Notes: generated from the sequence alone by a model not told the origin. Positions 1 to 8,460 are shown, counted from the first letter of the stretch. The stretch: 48,413 bases of DNA from Heyndrickxia ginsengihumi (GCF_011008565.1 NZ_JAAIWK010000028.1:1-48413); one strand, 5' to 3'. Numbers and translations are program-made.

Positions 1-469
1 AGTTCGACGTTGACGTGGCATAATAGCACGCTCCCTTAGGTTAGTATGTTAAGTGTACTAGCCCTTATAGTATCTGTCCAACTTAGTGTAGCCGATTCAA
101 TATTGTCCTGCCTTGCTGTTCATCTCCTTTTCACATCTTTCAATACATTAGCTGCCCATTTGCCTATCATTACACTTTCTTATAGTTCAAATGTTAAATA
201 TTAACTACTACTTTAACAGTATATGGACAAAAATAACTCACTGAACCAATTTAAATCTCTTAAACTTAGAAGATGAAACGTTCTAGGAGTGGAAAGCTCT
301 GGTATGGTTAATCAAAATAATCTTAAATGTCCTCGTAACAGACGAAGACTCCCCCTTCTTTGGCCATAGATTAGTTGTTGCACCATTTTCTGAATCTATG
401 TTAATAGCCATTGCAAAAATTCATTTTTAACATAAAATACACTGACCTCACTTAAAGGTGGTGTAATAT
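1..469. other. Left edge, no gene recognised
   Basis: AT-rich sequence with stops in all frames. I see no RNA gene, no convincing reading frame and no clear terminator here. It lies left of the first integrase tail, so it may belong to a further decayed element that continues outside the window; this is inference only. Confidence 0.5.
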
Positions 470-568
470 ATGAGTGGATATGGATCAGGATCAGGTTTTG
501 CTTTACTAGTTGTTTTATTTATACTACTAATCATTATTGGCGCTTCATTTGTTGGTGGTGCTTACTAG
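470..568 (+). CDS. YjcZ-family small sporulation protein (32 aa)
   Basis: A 32-residue reading frame begins MSGYGSGSGF, continues as one hydrophobic segment (about residues 11-24, ALLVVLFILLIIIG) and ends FVGGAY. A Gly/Ser/Tyr-rich head followed by a single membrane helix is the hallmark of the YjcZ/YtzL family of tiny proteins, which are made late in sporulation in Bacillus and often sit in the spore. The start ATG has an AAAGGTGGTG ribosome site at a good distance, and a perfect 10-bp hairpin follows the stop. It is too short for most gene finders. The family call is by pattern; its cellular job is not known to me. It is the only intact gene left of the first integrase tail. Confidence 0.8.
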   Translation: MSGYGSGSGFALLVVLFILLIIIGASFVGGAY

Positions 569-592
569 GCAGTAACCCGCCGCTCTAAAAAA

Positions 593-618
593 GGATAGAA
601 CTGCTTATAGTTCTATCC
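593..618 (+). terminator. Hairpin after the YjcZ-type gene
   Basis: A perfect 10-bp stem (GGATAGAACT / AGTTCTATCC) with a 6-nt loop lies 24 nt after the small ORF. The following T-run is weak (CTCTT), so it may be a poor terminator or an mRNA-stabilising hairpin. Confidence 0.6.
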
Positions 619-718
619 CTCTTAAAAGTTGATTCTCTTTTTCCTCCGTAAATCTTTGAGTTCCCCCACTCGATCCATCCCCCATATCTCTGATCATTCA
701 AAATCAATCTGAGTTTAT

Positions 719-812
719 AACTATTAACATGACTGCTGATGTATATCTTCATATATCAAAAAAATACGAAGAGGAAAACATCAACAAGCTCCAAGCCTAC
801 CTAAATAATTAG
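719..812 (+). pseudogene. Tyrosine integrase C-terminal tail, copy A
   Basis: Only the last ~30 codons of a phage/ICE-type tyrosine recombinase remain: they read MTADVYLHISKKY and then a charged tail ending LQAYLNN. The Y of VYLH is at the place of the catalytic tyrosine. The DNA is close to the end of integrase copy C at 13,786-13,878, which ends in the same residues but is frameshifted. Everything 5' of this tail is missing, so this is a scar of an element whose body lay to the left. It is followed by a TGGGTAAAAT motif (814-823) and an att-like sequence at 846. Confidence 0.8.
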
Positions 813-845
813 GTGGGTAAAATGATATTCGTGTCCCATCTTCGC

Positions 846-930
846 AACATCATACGCTTAATCTTACAATTATTTTTTCATCACCCAATAAACAGAACAT
901 ATATTCTCGTTTTTTTATAATTAAATAGTA
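846..930. repeat. att-like repeat A (decayed copy of the mutL 3' end region)
   Basis: Bases 846-861 (AACATCATACGCTTAA) match the site at 10,164-10,179 (TACATCACGCGTTTAA) at 12 of 16 positions, and the next ~70 bases also align with the sequence after copy B (TTACAATTATTTTTT, then TTTTATAATTAAAT). Like copies B and C it lies just after an integrase tail. I read it as an old attachment-site junction; alignment was by eye. Confidence 0.55.
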
Positions 931-935
931 TTTTT

Positions 936-972
936 GTGGTCATTTATGTGGTCAATCATTTTTTGGTGGTCA
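936..972. repeat. Three direct GTGGTCA heptamers
   Basis: GTGGTCA occurs at 936-942, 948-954 and 966-972, just beyond att-like repeat A. Short direct repeats beside an attachment site are the form taken by integrase arm-type or excisionase sites, but no binding protein can be assigned from sequence alone. Confidence 0.4.
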
Positions 973-1135
973 AAAATTCATAAATAAGAAATATAGAATA
1001 GAAATCCGAATAAGCATTTCATGAATATTAACATTTATGTTCGGTGCATAGTTTCATAATGGCAAGTATGTTTCTAATTAGCATAAGGAAAAAATGGTAT
1101 TTTTAATAGCTCCTATTGTCAGAGCATTGTTGTTT

Positions 1136-1993
1136 CTACTGTAAAATAAGCGAATCAATCAATTTGCCTATCTCCGGATTGGGAGCGATCAATGAGATAC
1201 GGCGTTTCGTTTTAAAATCGGCAATGGGGAGAACCTTTATAATCGAATGATCAATTTGATTCGTAAAAATTTCAGGTAGTATTGAAATGCCTAAATTCGC
1301 CGAAATAAACCCAATAATACTTTGACCAAAATCAATTTCAGAGGAGATTAGTAATTCCTTATTCTCCAACTGATAGGCTTGTTCCACTAACATTCGAACA
1401 TCACAAGCAGGTGGGAGAACAACAAGTGGCTCATCCTCAAAATCTTGAAAATAAATGCAGTTTTCATGTTCCCTGGCAATAGGATGAAGATAATTAACAA
1501 ATAGATAAAATTTTTCATTAAAAAGCGGTTTAGTCCAGTAAGAGTGCTTTATTAATCTATCATCGAGAAGTGCTGCATCAATCTCACCATTCTCAAGAAG
1601 TTGAAAAATATCATCAAACCGATAGGAGATTTTGACATTAACCTCTTTGCGATTCTCCTTCGCTTTTGCAATCTTATATGGGAGATAAAAACTGGCAATA
1701 CTCGGCCACGTCCCGATTGTTAGATCAGAGGTTTCTTTTATAGAGAGAATCTTTTTCTGAATAGAATTGATTTCTCGTAAAACGGGCTCGATTTCCTTAA
1801 ACAGGATTTCCCCCGCCTTTGTCAGCTGTACCCCTGTAGCAGATCGGATAAACAATTCGACACCTAAATCCTCTTCTAATTTTTTCATTTGTTTGCTGAG
1901 TGCTGGCTGTGTCATATGTAGCTGTTCACTAGCCTTTGTTAGGCTTTTTGTAGTAGCTGTTATAAGGAATGATTCAAGCCATTCTGTTTTCAT
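1136..1993 (-). CDS. LysR-family transcriptional regulator (285 aa)
   Basis: The N-terminus (residues about 1-60) is a typical LysR winged helix-turn-helix: SLTKASEQLHMTQPALSKQ followed by LEEDLGVELFIR. The rest is the two-lobed LysR effector-binding domain (about 90-285). Length is normal for the family. The start ATG has a GGGGGA ribosome site. It is transcribed divergently from an aldehyde dehydrogenase operon with 117 bp between the start codons, and that gap holds an inverted repeat of the T-N11-A type, so it very probably controls the dehydrogenase and itself. The effector is not evident; an aldehyde or gamma-aminobutyrate-related compound would fit the target gene, as inference only. 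Confidence 0.93.
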   Translation of the reverse strand: MKTEWLESFLITATTKSLTKASEQLHMTQPALSKQMKKLEEDLGVELFIRSATGVQLTKAGEILFKEIEPVLREINSIQKKILSIKETSDLTIGTWPSIASFYLPYKIAKAKENRKEVNVKISYRFDDIFQLLENGEIDAALLDDRLIKHSYWTKPLFNEKFYLFVNYLHPIAREHENCIYFQDFEDEPLVVLPPACDVRMLVEQAYQLENKELLISSEIDFGQSIIGFISANLGISILPEIFTNQIDHSIIKVLPIADFKTKRRISLIAPNPEIGKLIDSLILQ

Positions 1994-2004
1994 TATAATC
2001 CCCC

Positions 2005-2019
2005 ATAACTTTTGGTTAT
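2005..2019. promoter_or_regulatory. Probable LysR operator (T-N11-A)
   Basis: The sequence ATAAC-TTTTG-GTTAT is a perfect 5-bp inverted repeat with 5-bp spacer and contains the LysR consensus T-N11-A (TAACTTTTGGTTA). A second, wider repeat, CTTAT-N12-ATAAG, lies at 2047-2068. Both are between the divergent starts of the LysR gene and the dehydrogenase gene. Confidence 0.6.
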
Positions 2020-2110
2020 ACCCCTTAGTATATAGAGGAAGTACTCCTTATGCAATAATCGTGATAAGTTAGATATAGATTTTCACATACTTACTAAGGA
2101 GGAAAATTCT

Positions 2111-3538
2111 ATGTTTCCAAATAAACTTTATATTAACGGAGAATGGCTTGATACACAAGAAATGATCCAGGTCATAAACCCAGCTACAAAAAATGTAATT
2201 GGTAGCACTCCAAATGGCGGAGAAATTGAAGCCAAATTGTCAGTAGATGCTGCTTATACTGCTTTAAAAGAATGGTCAAAAAAAACAGCTGATGAACGGA
2301 GCAGACTTTTACTGGCATGGCATCGGTTGATTGAAGAACACCGAGATGAACTGGCAGAAATCATGACAATGGAACAGGGCAAACCTTTTGCAGAAGCAAA
2401 AGGAGAAATAGATTATGCAAACAACTATATTGCTTGGTTTGCAGAAGAAGGAAAACGAATTTACGGCGAAACGATACCAGCTTCCTCCCCTACCAAACGC
2501 ATCATCGTGAAAAGACAGCCTGTCGGTGTGGTGGCAGCGATTACCCCATGGAACTTTCCGGCTGCGATGATTACGAGAAAAGTCGCACCGGCCCTTGCTG
2601 CCGGCTGTACAATCGTTTTAAAACCATCTGAAGAGACACCCTTTACTGCATTAAAACTTGCTGAGTTCTCTCAGCAAGCAGGTATTCCAAAAGGTGTGAT
2701 TAATGTTGTAACAGGAGCTCCTGAACCTATTGCAACTGTATGGCTAAGGGATGACCGAGTTCGGAAGCTGACCTTTACCGGATCCACACGTGTAGGGAAA
2801 ATTTTAATGCGCGGTGCCGCAGATACGGTAAAAAAGTTATCGCTTGAACTGGGCGGACACGCACCACTGATTGTTACTGCTAATGCAAACATAGACAAAG
2901 CTGTGGAAGGTGCTATCTCTTCTAAATTTCGAAATGCCGGACAGACATGTGTTTGTACCAACCGAATTTACGTTGACGAATCGATTGCGGATGAATTCTC
3001 AAATAGACTTGCTGAAAGAGTCGCAAATTTAAAGGTAGGGAATGGATTTGAAGAAAATGTTTCCATTGGTCCACTTATTAATGATCGGGCAGTTCAGAAA
3101 GTGATGGAGCATATTGAGGACGCTGTAAAAAAAGGCGCAAACCTACTGGCAGGAGGCAATCCATTGGAAAAAGAATCTGGATATTTTATAGAGCCAACGG
3201 TTTTAACAAACGTTACAGATGACATGACTTGTATGTATGAAGAAACCTTTGGACCACTTGCCCCAGTATCATCCTTTAAAACAATTGAAGAAGCAATCGA
3301 GCGCGCCAATAATACTCCGTACGGCCTGGCTGCATATGTTTTCACAGAGAATATAAATGAGGCAGTTGACATTTCGGAAGCATTGGATTATGGAATCATC
3401 GGCTTAAATGATGGTTCTCCCTCCGCTGTTCAAGCACCATTTGGCGGTTTTAAAGAAAGTGGATTGGGACGAGAAGGCGGCCACTTCGGGATTGAGGACT
3501 ATTTAGAGGTGAAATATATCTCACTTAGATTAAATTAA
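2111..3538 (+). CDS. gabD: NAD(P)-dependent succinate-semialdehyde dehydrogenase-type ALDH (475 aa)
   Basis: This is a full-length aldehyde dehydrogenase of the GabD type, which oxidises succinate semialdehyde to succinate in the cytoplasm (GABA degradation). Visible motifs: PWNFP at 146-150, KPSEETP at 171-177, the nucleotide-binding FTGSTRVG at 222-229, the general-base Glu in LELGGHAP (E246) and the nucleophile Cys in GQTCVC (C280). The Cys-Val-Cys pair after the nucleophile is shared with E. coli GabD. AGGAGG ends 9 nt before the ATG. It is divergent from the LysR gene and is followed after 31 bp by a small membrane protein, so the two may be one operon. No GABA aminotransferase is present, so the true substrate could be another semialdehyde. 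Confidence 0.88.
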   Translation: MFPNKLYINGEWLDTQEMIQVINPATKNVIGSTPNGGEIEAKLSVDAAYTALKEWSKKTADERSRLLLAWHRLIEEHRDELAEIMTMEQGKPFAEAKGEIDYANNYIAWFAEEGKRIYGETIPASSPTKRIIVKRQPVGVVAAITPWNFPAAMITRKVAPALAAGCTIVLKPSEETPFTALKLAEFSQQAGIPKGVINVVTGAPEPIATVWLRDDRVRKLTFTGSTRVGKILMRGAADTVKKLSLELGGHAPLIVTANANIDKAVEGAISSKFRNAGQTCVCTNRIYVDESIADEFSNRLAERVANLKVGNGFEENVSIGPLINDRAVQKVMEHIEDAVKKGANLLAGGNPLEKESGYFIEPTVLTNVTDDMTCMYEETFGPLAPVSSFKTIEEAIERANNTPYGLAAYVFTENINEAVDISEALDYGIIGLNDGSPSAVQAPFGGFKESGLGREGGHFGIEDYLEVKYISLRLN

Positions 3539-3569
3539 TCAACTTATTTCATAAATTGGAGTTTTATAT

Positions 3570-4103
3570 ATGTATACCAGAGGGCTGAAACATCTAAGAG
3601 GAATAATAAATCGTTCTGGTATTACTTTACAAACCTTTAAAATATCACTTGCAGCAGGGGTATCGTGGGGACTGGCAGCTTTATTTACCCCTCACTTTTA
3701 TCCCTACATTGCACCTTTAACGGCTGTTTTAATTGTCAATACCACCTTTGCAAAGTCAGTTACAAAAGCATTGAACCGGCTGTATGGTATTATCGGGGGC
3801 GTAGGGTCATGTCTTTTTATCACACATTGGATACAGCCATCAGCAATCGCTGTATTTTTTAGTATTTTTATAGGAATGACGATTGCGACTATTTTTAAGC
3901 TTCACCAGGATTCAATATCACAAATAGGGGTTACAGTTGTTATGGTTTTAGCGTTTATGCATTCAGGGGGCTATGAGTGGGGACGTATTTTAGAAACCAT
4001 TATTGGAGCCTTTGTCGCCATTTTGATTACGGTCCTCCCTTTTTCAAAACTAAATTCTCTATTGAAGCAACACTCTGATTTGAAGAATAATAAGCACATA
4101 TAA
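3570..4103 (+). CDS. Small FUSC / aromatic-acid-exporter-type membrane protein (177 aa)
   Basis: The protein is strongly hydrophobic with about four transmembrane segments (roughly residues 20-55, 70-90, 92-112, 118-160), and resembles the N-terminal membrane half of FUSC/ArAE (DUF939) proteins, a group that includes aromatic acid exporters. It lacks the long cytoplasmic C-terminal part of YqjA-type members. An ATTGGAG site precedes the ATG. Position 31 bp after the dehydrogenase suggests co-transcription; exporting the acid product or substrate of that enzyme would make sense but is inference. Family assignment is moderate. Confidence 0.7.
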   Translation: MYTRGLKHLRGIINRSGITLQTFKISLAAGVSWGLAALFTPHFYPYIAPLTAVLIVNTTFAKSVTKALNRLYGIIGGVGSCLFITHWIQPSAIAVFFSIFIGMTIATIFKLHQDSISQIGVTVVMVLAFMHSGGYEWGRILETIIGAFVAILITVLPFSKLNSLLKQHSDLKNNKHI

Positions 4104-4657
4104 ATGAACGTTTTTCTGCCGACAGCAAGTCAGATTAATTTAAGTTCATTATTGAGTAAAAAGTATCTTAATGCATTTCAATGGCATTTTGAAAAGTGTC
4201 TTTTTATTCTCACAGAACGCTTTTATTAAATAAATTCTTCAGGTTGCCGGAAAGGCAGCCTATTTATTATCTTTTGTTTTCATTCAAAAAATATAGGTAT
4301 TCAACGGGAGAAAATATAATAAATTCTCACCGTAGATCCATTATAATTGCACGGAATGGAAAAATAAAAGTATAAAATTTAAAACGTTTCTTATCATTAT
4401 CAATCATAATAAGATGTAAGGTGCTAGAAAAAATCCGTTACATTAATAACAATATTATTGCAGAAGCTAAGAAGGAAAGCATGTTTTTCTTTTAAATAAC
4501 TTATAGGAGCGTAATATAAAATGAAAAACTACATCTTTATAATAAGACTAATTCATCGAAACTTAATTCCATTTATAACACTTACAATACATCTAATATT
4601 TTAAGCTATTATTACTAAACAATACATTGGAATGTCAACACTAAACTGGACAAAAAA
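4104..4657. other. Gap with a weak hairpin and an att-like repeat
   Basis: No gene is visible in this 554-bp stretch. A possible terminator for the preceding operon is GGTTGCC-GGAAA-GGCAGCC at 4242-4260 followed by TATTTATT. Near the right end lies a copy of the att-adjacent repeat (4531-4588, listed separately). The remainder is AT-rich and unremarkable. Confidence 0.5.
4531..4588. repeat. att-adjacent repeat D
   Basis: The stretch AAGACTAATTCATCGAAA, then AATTCCATTTATAACACTTACAAT, is nearly the same as 10,178-10,226 (att-like copy B). The five bases ACATC also line up with the start of the copy B core, but the eight bases between them differ (TTTATAAT here, ACGCGTTT in B). It may be a further decayed end of an integrated element or a rearranged fragment. 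Confidence 0.5.
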
Positions 4658-5080
4658 TTAAAGGGCTTGCTTTCTACATTCCACAGGTGTCACATACCCA
4701 AGTGTTCCATGAATTCGAATGTTGTTCAACCAATGAACATAGTCATCAAGTTCAAGGGAAGAAAAATGAGCCCCGTTAGCGAATTCTGTTTTAAATACCT
4801 TAAACATTGCTTCAGCAAAGGTATTGTCATAAGGACAACCCTTCATGCTCAAGGATCTCTGAATCCCAAATGTTTCGAGTGCCTCTGAAATTAGTTTATT
4901 ATCAAACTCTTTTCCGCGGTCGGTATGAAACATTTTGACATGGTTTCAATTCGCTTGAATACTTGTGATTGCCTGATATACATGGTCTGCGGTCTTATTT
5001 GCACCAGCACCATGGCCAATGATTTCACGATTAAAAAGATCGACAAATAAGCATACAATTTGAAATTTCACATGAGTTAC
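4658..5080 (-). pseudogene. IS3-family transposase OrfB remnant
   Basis: The reading frame encodes the catalytic rve core of an IS3-family OrfB. The three acidic residues can be found: D in FVDLFNREI, D in FHTDRGKEF, and E in the AEAMFKVFKTEF block; the C-terminus reads LGYVTPVECR. A TGA stop interrupts the frame at about 4,946-4,948 (between QAN and NHVKMFH), the N-terminal third is missing, and no OrfA or terminal inverted repeats are visible. It is therefore a dead fragment. An intact start at 4,933 would give only 91 residues with two of the three catalytic acids, so no active product is expected. Confidence 0.85.
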
Positions 5081-5507
5081 TTTTATTTATTATATGCGAT
5101 TTTTCGACAATAACCACTACCTTGCTAGTAAATTAATACAGTATCGTTGGATCATTTATCCTGAATATTCTTCTATTTCATTAATGATTTTGCTTCTAAA
5201 GCATCACATAGATTGAATATCTAATTTACATGTAGAGTGACAATAAAGTCGTTTAAAACTATTTGCTATTCCGTTATCTGGCCCTTAAATCCAAAATGGG
5301 TGTAATCCTTCAGGAAAGCGCCCGATTGTGGAAGATCGTTATTAAAGCAAAGCATTCGTCAGTCTAAGTGAAAAGCATCACAATATCCCATGGTATAAAA
5401 AAGCGATACCGGTGTACGGCATCACTTTCGAAAATTAAAGAATTTAATACATGTATGATAATCTCTATTGTCTTATGCCTGTATTAAATTGAAGAATAAT
5501 GATATTA
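5081..5507. other. Degenerate stretch, possibly more transposase debris
   Basis: No open frame survives. On the minus strand around 5,115-5,180 short pieces (EIEEY, then QRYCINL) loosely recall the C-terminal end of another IS3 OrfB, but with stops and shifts, so I give this low weight. The remaining bases show nothing I recognise. Confidence 0.25.
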
Positions 5508-6179
5508 TTAGCTATTTTGCATAGTTAGTAATCCTTGTAAGATAACTTCTATCCCCCAAGAGAAACGTTCATCGCCTTCACCAGAGAATAATTCTGATTT
5601 CAGCATACCAATCATAGGGTATTTTGAAACGTCAACTTTGTTATATAGTGCAACCATATCATCTAAATCATTATCTTTTTTACTTCTACGTGTTCTTTCA
5701 AAAGATAAAGATGAGACGTAAAGTAGTAAAATATCTATTCCCCAAGCAGCACCTCGTTTGCTAATCCCACCTGTTTGCAGGTATTTAAGCAAACATTCAT
5801 TGATATCCATTGAGTTCATACCATTAGGTGGTGTTGTTAAAGCAAGCTCTGCTAATCCAGGTGTCTCAACTAACACTTTAAAGTACGATTTAAGTATGTT
5901 AATAATCGCATCTTTCCAATATACCGTATCATTCTCTACTAACTTTACTTCACGAAGACCATAGTCTAACACGTATGCACTGAGTTTTTGATAATTCTTT
6001 ACATACACATATAACGATGCAGGTCCTGTATCTAAAGCTTTCGCAATTTTTCGCATACTCATTCCTGATATACCATTTTCACTTAACAATTTATATGCTG
6101 TTTTTATAATAATGTCTAGACTTAGTGGTGGTTTTGCTGGTCGTGTCCGTCGATTATTTACATTTTCAAAATTATTCAT
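5508..6179 (-). CDS. TetR-family transcriptional repressor (223 aa)
   Basis: Residues about 20-65 form the TetR helix-turn-helix: LDIIIKTAYKLLSENGISG, then MSMRKIAKALDTGPASLYVYV. The remainder (about 75-223) is an all-helical ligand-binding domain of the TetR_C type. TAAGGTGAATT before the ATG gives the ribosome site. It is the last gene of a three-gene minus-strand cluster after the flavin monooxygenase and the metallo-hydrolase, 83 bp from the latter. Two identical-arm palindromes in front of the first gene are the obvious operators, so it probably represses its own operon until a toxic small molecule binds. The inducer is unknown. Confidence 0.93.
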   Translation of the reverse strand: MNNFENVNNRRTRPAKPPLSLDIIIKTAYKLLSENGISGMSMRKIAKALDTGPASLYVYVKNYQKLSAYVLDYGLREVKLVENDTVYWKDAIINILKSYFKVLVETPGLAELALTTPPNGMNSMDINECLLKYLQTGGISKRGAAWGIDILLLYVSSLSFERTRRSKKDNDLDDMVALYNKVDVSKYPMIGMLKSELFSGEGDERFSWGIEVILQGLLTMQNS

Positions 6180-6262
6180 AATTCACCTTATATCATCGAT
6201 TTTTTTTCTATATTTTATCATATTTAATAAACCAATTAGGCAAATTATTATATTTCCAACGA

Positions 6263-6985
6263 TTATTTTACCGGACCATTTGCTACAATTTGTGCAATTT
6301 CTTCATTTAATGTTTCGGATTCGTACACACCACCGTGATAACAAACTACACGTTTAATATCGAAAGCTGCAAATTTTGTTAACGATTGATATGCTTTGTC
6401 CAAATCAGGTGTTTGCATCGGGTTTGGACCTTGTAATTTAGGACCACGAATTATCATGGCATCTGCAGCAATTAATGTTTTTGCTGCAGGATGGTATAAG
6501 CTAATATGACCTTCTGTGTGCCCAGGAGTATGAATAACAATTAGCCCACCAGCAATATCTAGTTCTTCTCCATCTGCTAATGTACCTTTTATAAATGGTA
6601 CTGATGGTGCAGTGTAACCTTCCTCAAATTGATCAGCTAATGGTCCTGGCAAATCTTTAATAAGAGGCTGCTTACCTTCAATATATGGACGATCTAACTC
6701 GTGTGAAAATACTTCAATGTTTGGATTGATTTCAAGAAGTCTTGCCAGACTGCCAACATGATCGATATCTTGGTGTGACAAAATAATTTTTGTCAATTGG
6801 CCGATAGATAATCCACGTTTTTCTAATTCTGTAGCAATCATACTTTCACTACCTGGCATACCTGTATCTACAAGTACAACATCACTTTCACTTGTAATTA
6901 AGGTAGGATTAATTGGCCATAGCCCACCAGGAAAAGCCGGTACTTCGATATTTAAAGTTATTGGTTCAATGATAGTTTTAGTCAT
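6263..6985 (-). CDS. MBL-fold metallo-hydrolase (240 aa)
   Basis: A metallo-beta-lactamase-fold protein: the metal site motif appears as SHQDIDHVG (H71, D73, D75, H76), in the HxxxDH variant lacking the second His of HxHxDH, followed by TPGHTEGH (about 174-181) and a late YHGG. The start of the fold, VLVDTGMPGSE, is at 38-48. Such stand-alone enzymes hydrolyse thioesters, lactones or other small esters; the substrate is not apparent. It lies between the flavin monooxygenase (100 bp upstream) and the TetR gene (83 bp downstream), suggesting a role in handling the same compound or its oxidation product. Confidence 0.9.
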   Translation of the reverse strand: MTKTIIEPITLNIEVPAFPGGLWPINPTLITSESDVVLVDTGMPGSESMIATELEKRGLSIGQLTKIILSHQDIDHVGSLARLLEINPNIEVFSHELDRPYIEGKQPLIKDLPGPLADQFEEGYTAPSVPFIKGTLADGEELDIAGGLIVIHTPGHTEGHISLYHPAAKTLIAADAMIIRGPKLQGPNPMQTPDLDKAYQSLTKFAAFDIKRVVCYHGGVYESETLNEEIAQIVANGPVK

Positions 6986-7085
6986 ATTGATTCCTAAGAG
7001 TCGATATTACATTTTGACTCTTAAACTCACCTCCATATTTTTGTTTTATTAATTAAAATTAGTTGCCTATCAAAGGAACTGAAGC

Positions 7086-8240
7086 TTATTCTACATGATG
7101 TGATTTCATCAGGTCACTTAATGTTTTTGCTGCATTATTTTCAAAGAATAAGTCCATGTTTTCTTTTGTTTCTGCGGCTATTTCACCTGCATATTCGAAC
7201 ATTTTTAACTCATAGTTATAGACAGCTTCATCCGTATCATCATGATTGATAATGGATAGTGCAAGTTCAGATGCATCTAACATCGCAAGGTTTACACCAG
7301 CACCTGCAAAAGGTGACATTAAGTGTGCTGCATCTCCTAAAAGTGTGATACCCTTTTTATGTTCCCACTTATGTCCAACAGGCAGCATATAAATATGACG
7401 CGGGAATATCGGTCCATTTGCATAATGAATATATTTTTTTAGCTCTGGGCTCCAATCTTCGAATAATTTAAGAAGCTCTGGTTTTGCTTCTTCTAGATTA
7501 TCATAATTAATTCCGTTATTGTGTAACCATTCATATGGTGCTTTAAAACTTAAATAGATACGAATTTTCCCGTCACCATTCATTTGAGCGATCATACCTT
7601 TTTGATCATCTAGAGCAAATACACTTCCTAAACCATTCAGTTCTACAATATCAGGAAATTGTTTTTTTGCATCCAAAATATTGATTTCCACCATACTAAC
7701 ACCTGAATATTCTGCTGTTTCATCACTAACAAGTGGACGAAGCTTAGAGAATGCACCATCAGCACCAACTGCTAAATCCACTACCTCAGTAACACCATTT
7801 TCAAAATGAAGTGCATGTTGACCATTTTCTAATGGAGTGGCATAAAGAAGTTTATGTCCCCACTGTATAGATTCAGGATTTACAGATTCTAATAACATTT
7901 GACGCAACATTGTGCGATCAATTTCAGGCCGATCTCCAGAGTGCTCTTCATCTACATTGGGACCCTCTTCAAACAAAACAGTAGCTGTTTTATCCATTAT
8001 TTTTGCTGCTTCACCTTCATAACGGCAAACTTTTTTAAATTGTTCAAGCAAACCTGCTACTTTAAGTGCTTTCTGTCCCATATCTTCTGATAAATCAAGT
8101 GTGCCCCCTTGTTCTCTTTGTGTTGCAGATATTTCTCCTTCGAAAATCACTGGATTAAATCCAGCTTGTTGTAAAATACGAGCCAATGTTAATCCGCCTG
8201 GGCCAGCACCAATAATGGCAATACGTTTATTTTTATTCAT
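7086..8240 (-). CDS. TetX-like FAD-dependent monooxygenase (384 aa)
   Basis: A class A flavoprotein monooxygenase. The FAD-binding IGAGPGG is at about 10-16, the TetX-like block QGGTLDLS with a preceding Arg is at about 43-51, RPEIDR follows near 103, and the second FAD motif GDAAHLMSPFAGAGVN is at 302-317. The spacing and wording of these blocks, plus the C-terminal YNYELKMFEYA, resemble the tetracycline-inactivating TetX family more than other hydroxylases. The region that holds the TetX substrate contacts differs (for example KIRIYLSFK where TetX has a His before the SFK segment), so tetracycline as substrate is not shown. First gene of the TetR-controlled cluster; the CTAGGAGGAATT-type ribosome site is strong. 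It uses NAD(P)H and O2 by family knowledge. Confidence 0.88.
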   Translation of the reverse strand: MNKNKRIAIIGAGPGGLTLARILQQAGFNPVIFEGEISATQREQGGTLDLSEDMGQKALKVAGLLEQFKKVCRYEGEAAKIMDKTATVLFEEGPNVDEEHSGDRPEIDRTMLRQMLLESVNPESIQWGHKLLYATPLENGQHALHFENGVTEVVDLAVGADGAFSKLRPLVSDETAEYSGVSMVEINILDAKKQFPDIVELNGLGSVFALDDQKGMIAQMNGDGKIRIYLSFKAPYEWLHNNGINYDNLEEAKPELLKLFEDWSPELKKYIHYANGPIFPRHIYMLPVGHKWEHKKGITLLGDAAHLMSPFAGAGVNLAMLDASELALSIINHDDTDEAVYNYELKMFEYAGEIAAETKENMDLFFENNAAKTLSDLMKSHHVE

Positions 8241-8275
8241 AGTGTAATTCCTCCTAATAATAATTCTTAGCGCTC

Positions 8276-8290
8276 ACGAACACCGTTCGT
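8276..8290. promoter_or_regulatory. Palindromic operator 1, probable TetR site
   Basis: ACGAAC-ACC-GTTCGT, a perfect 6-bp inverted repeat with 3-bp centre, lies 35 bp in front of the monooxygenase start. The same arms recur at 8446-8460. Two identical palindromes before an operon that encodes its own TetR protein are best read as that repressor's operators. Confidence 0.75.
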
Positions 8291-8445
8291 TTGTAGTTAA
8301 AAAAAATAAAACGTTTAAAAATAAAAATATAATTTTATTTTATTAACCTAGTAATTTTCCTCAACTTTATACTGTGCATCATTTTACCATCGCTTACACT
8401 TTCTTTAACAATTTATAATATCTAATACAAATATGTTATACCATA

Positions 8446-8460
8446 ACGAACACTGTTCGT
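8446..8460. promoter_or_regulatory. Palindromic operator 2, probable TetR site
   Basis: ACGAAC-ACT-GTTCGT, the same arms as the site at 8276-8290, 170 bp further upstream. The AT-rich stretch between them (8291-8445) should hold the promoter; several TATAAT-like words are there and I cannot choose one with confidence. Confidence 0.7.

Noticed and set aside
1-469. Short minus-strand frame near 125-175 (MIGKWAANVLKDVKRR)
   Set aside because: Only 16 residues, no start context and no neighbour supporting it; possibly the end of some lost gene.
719-972. CRISPR-like array from the repeated GTGGTCA words
   Set aside because: Only three 7-bp repeats with unequal 5- and 11-bp spacers and no cas genes.
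4658-5080. Intact insertion sequence
   Set aside because: Internal TGA, missing N-terminal part, no OrfA and no terminal inverted repeats.
7086-8240. Calling the flavin monooxygenase a tetracycline-resistance enzyme
   Set aside because: FAD-binding motifs are TetX-like, but substrate-contact positions differ by eye; only the family is claimed.
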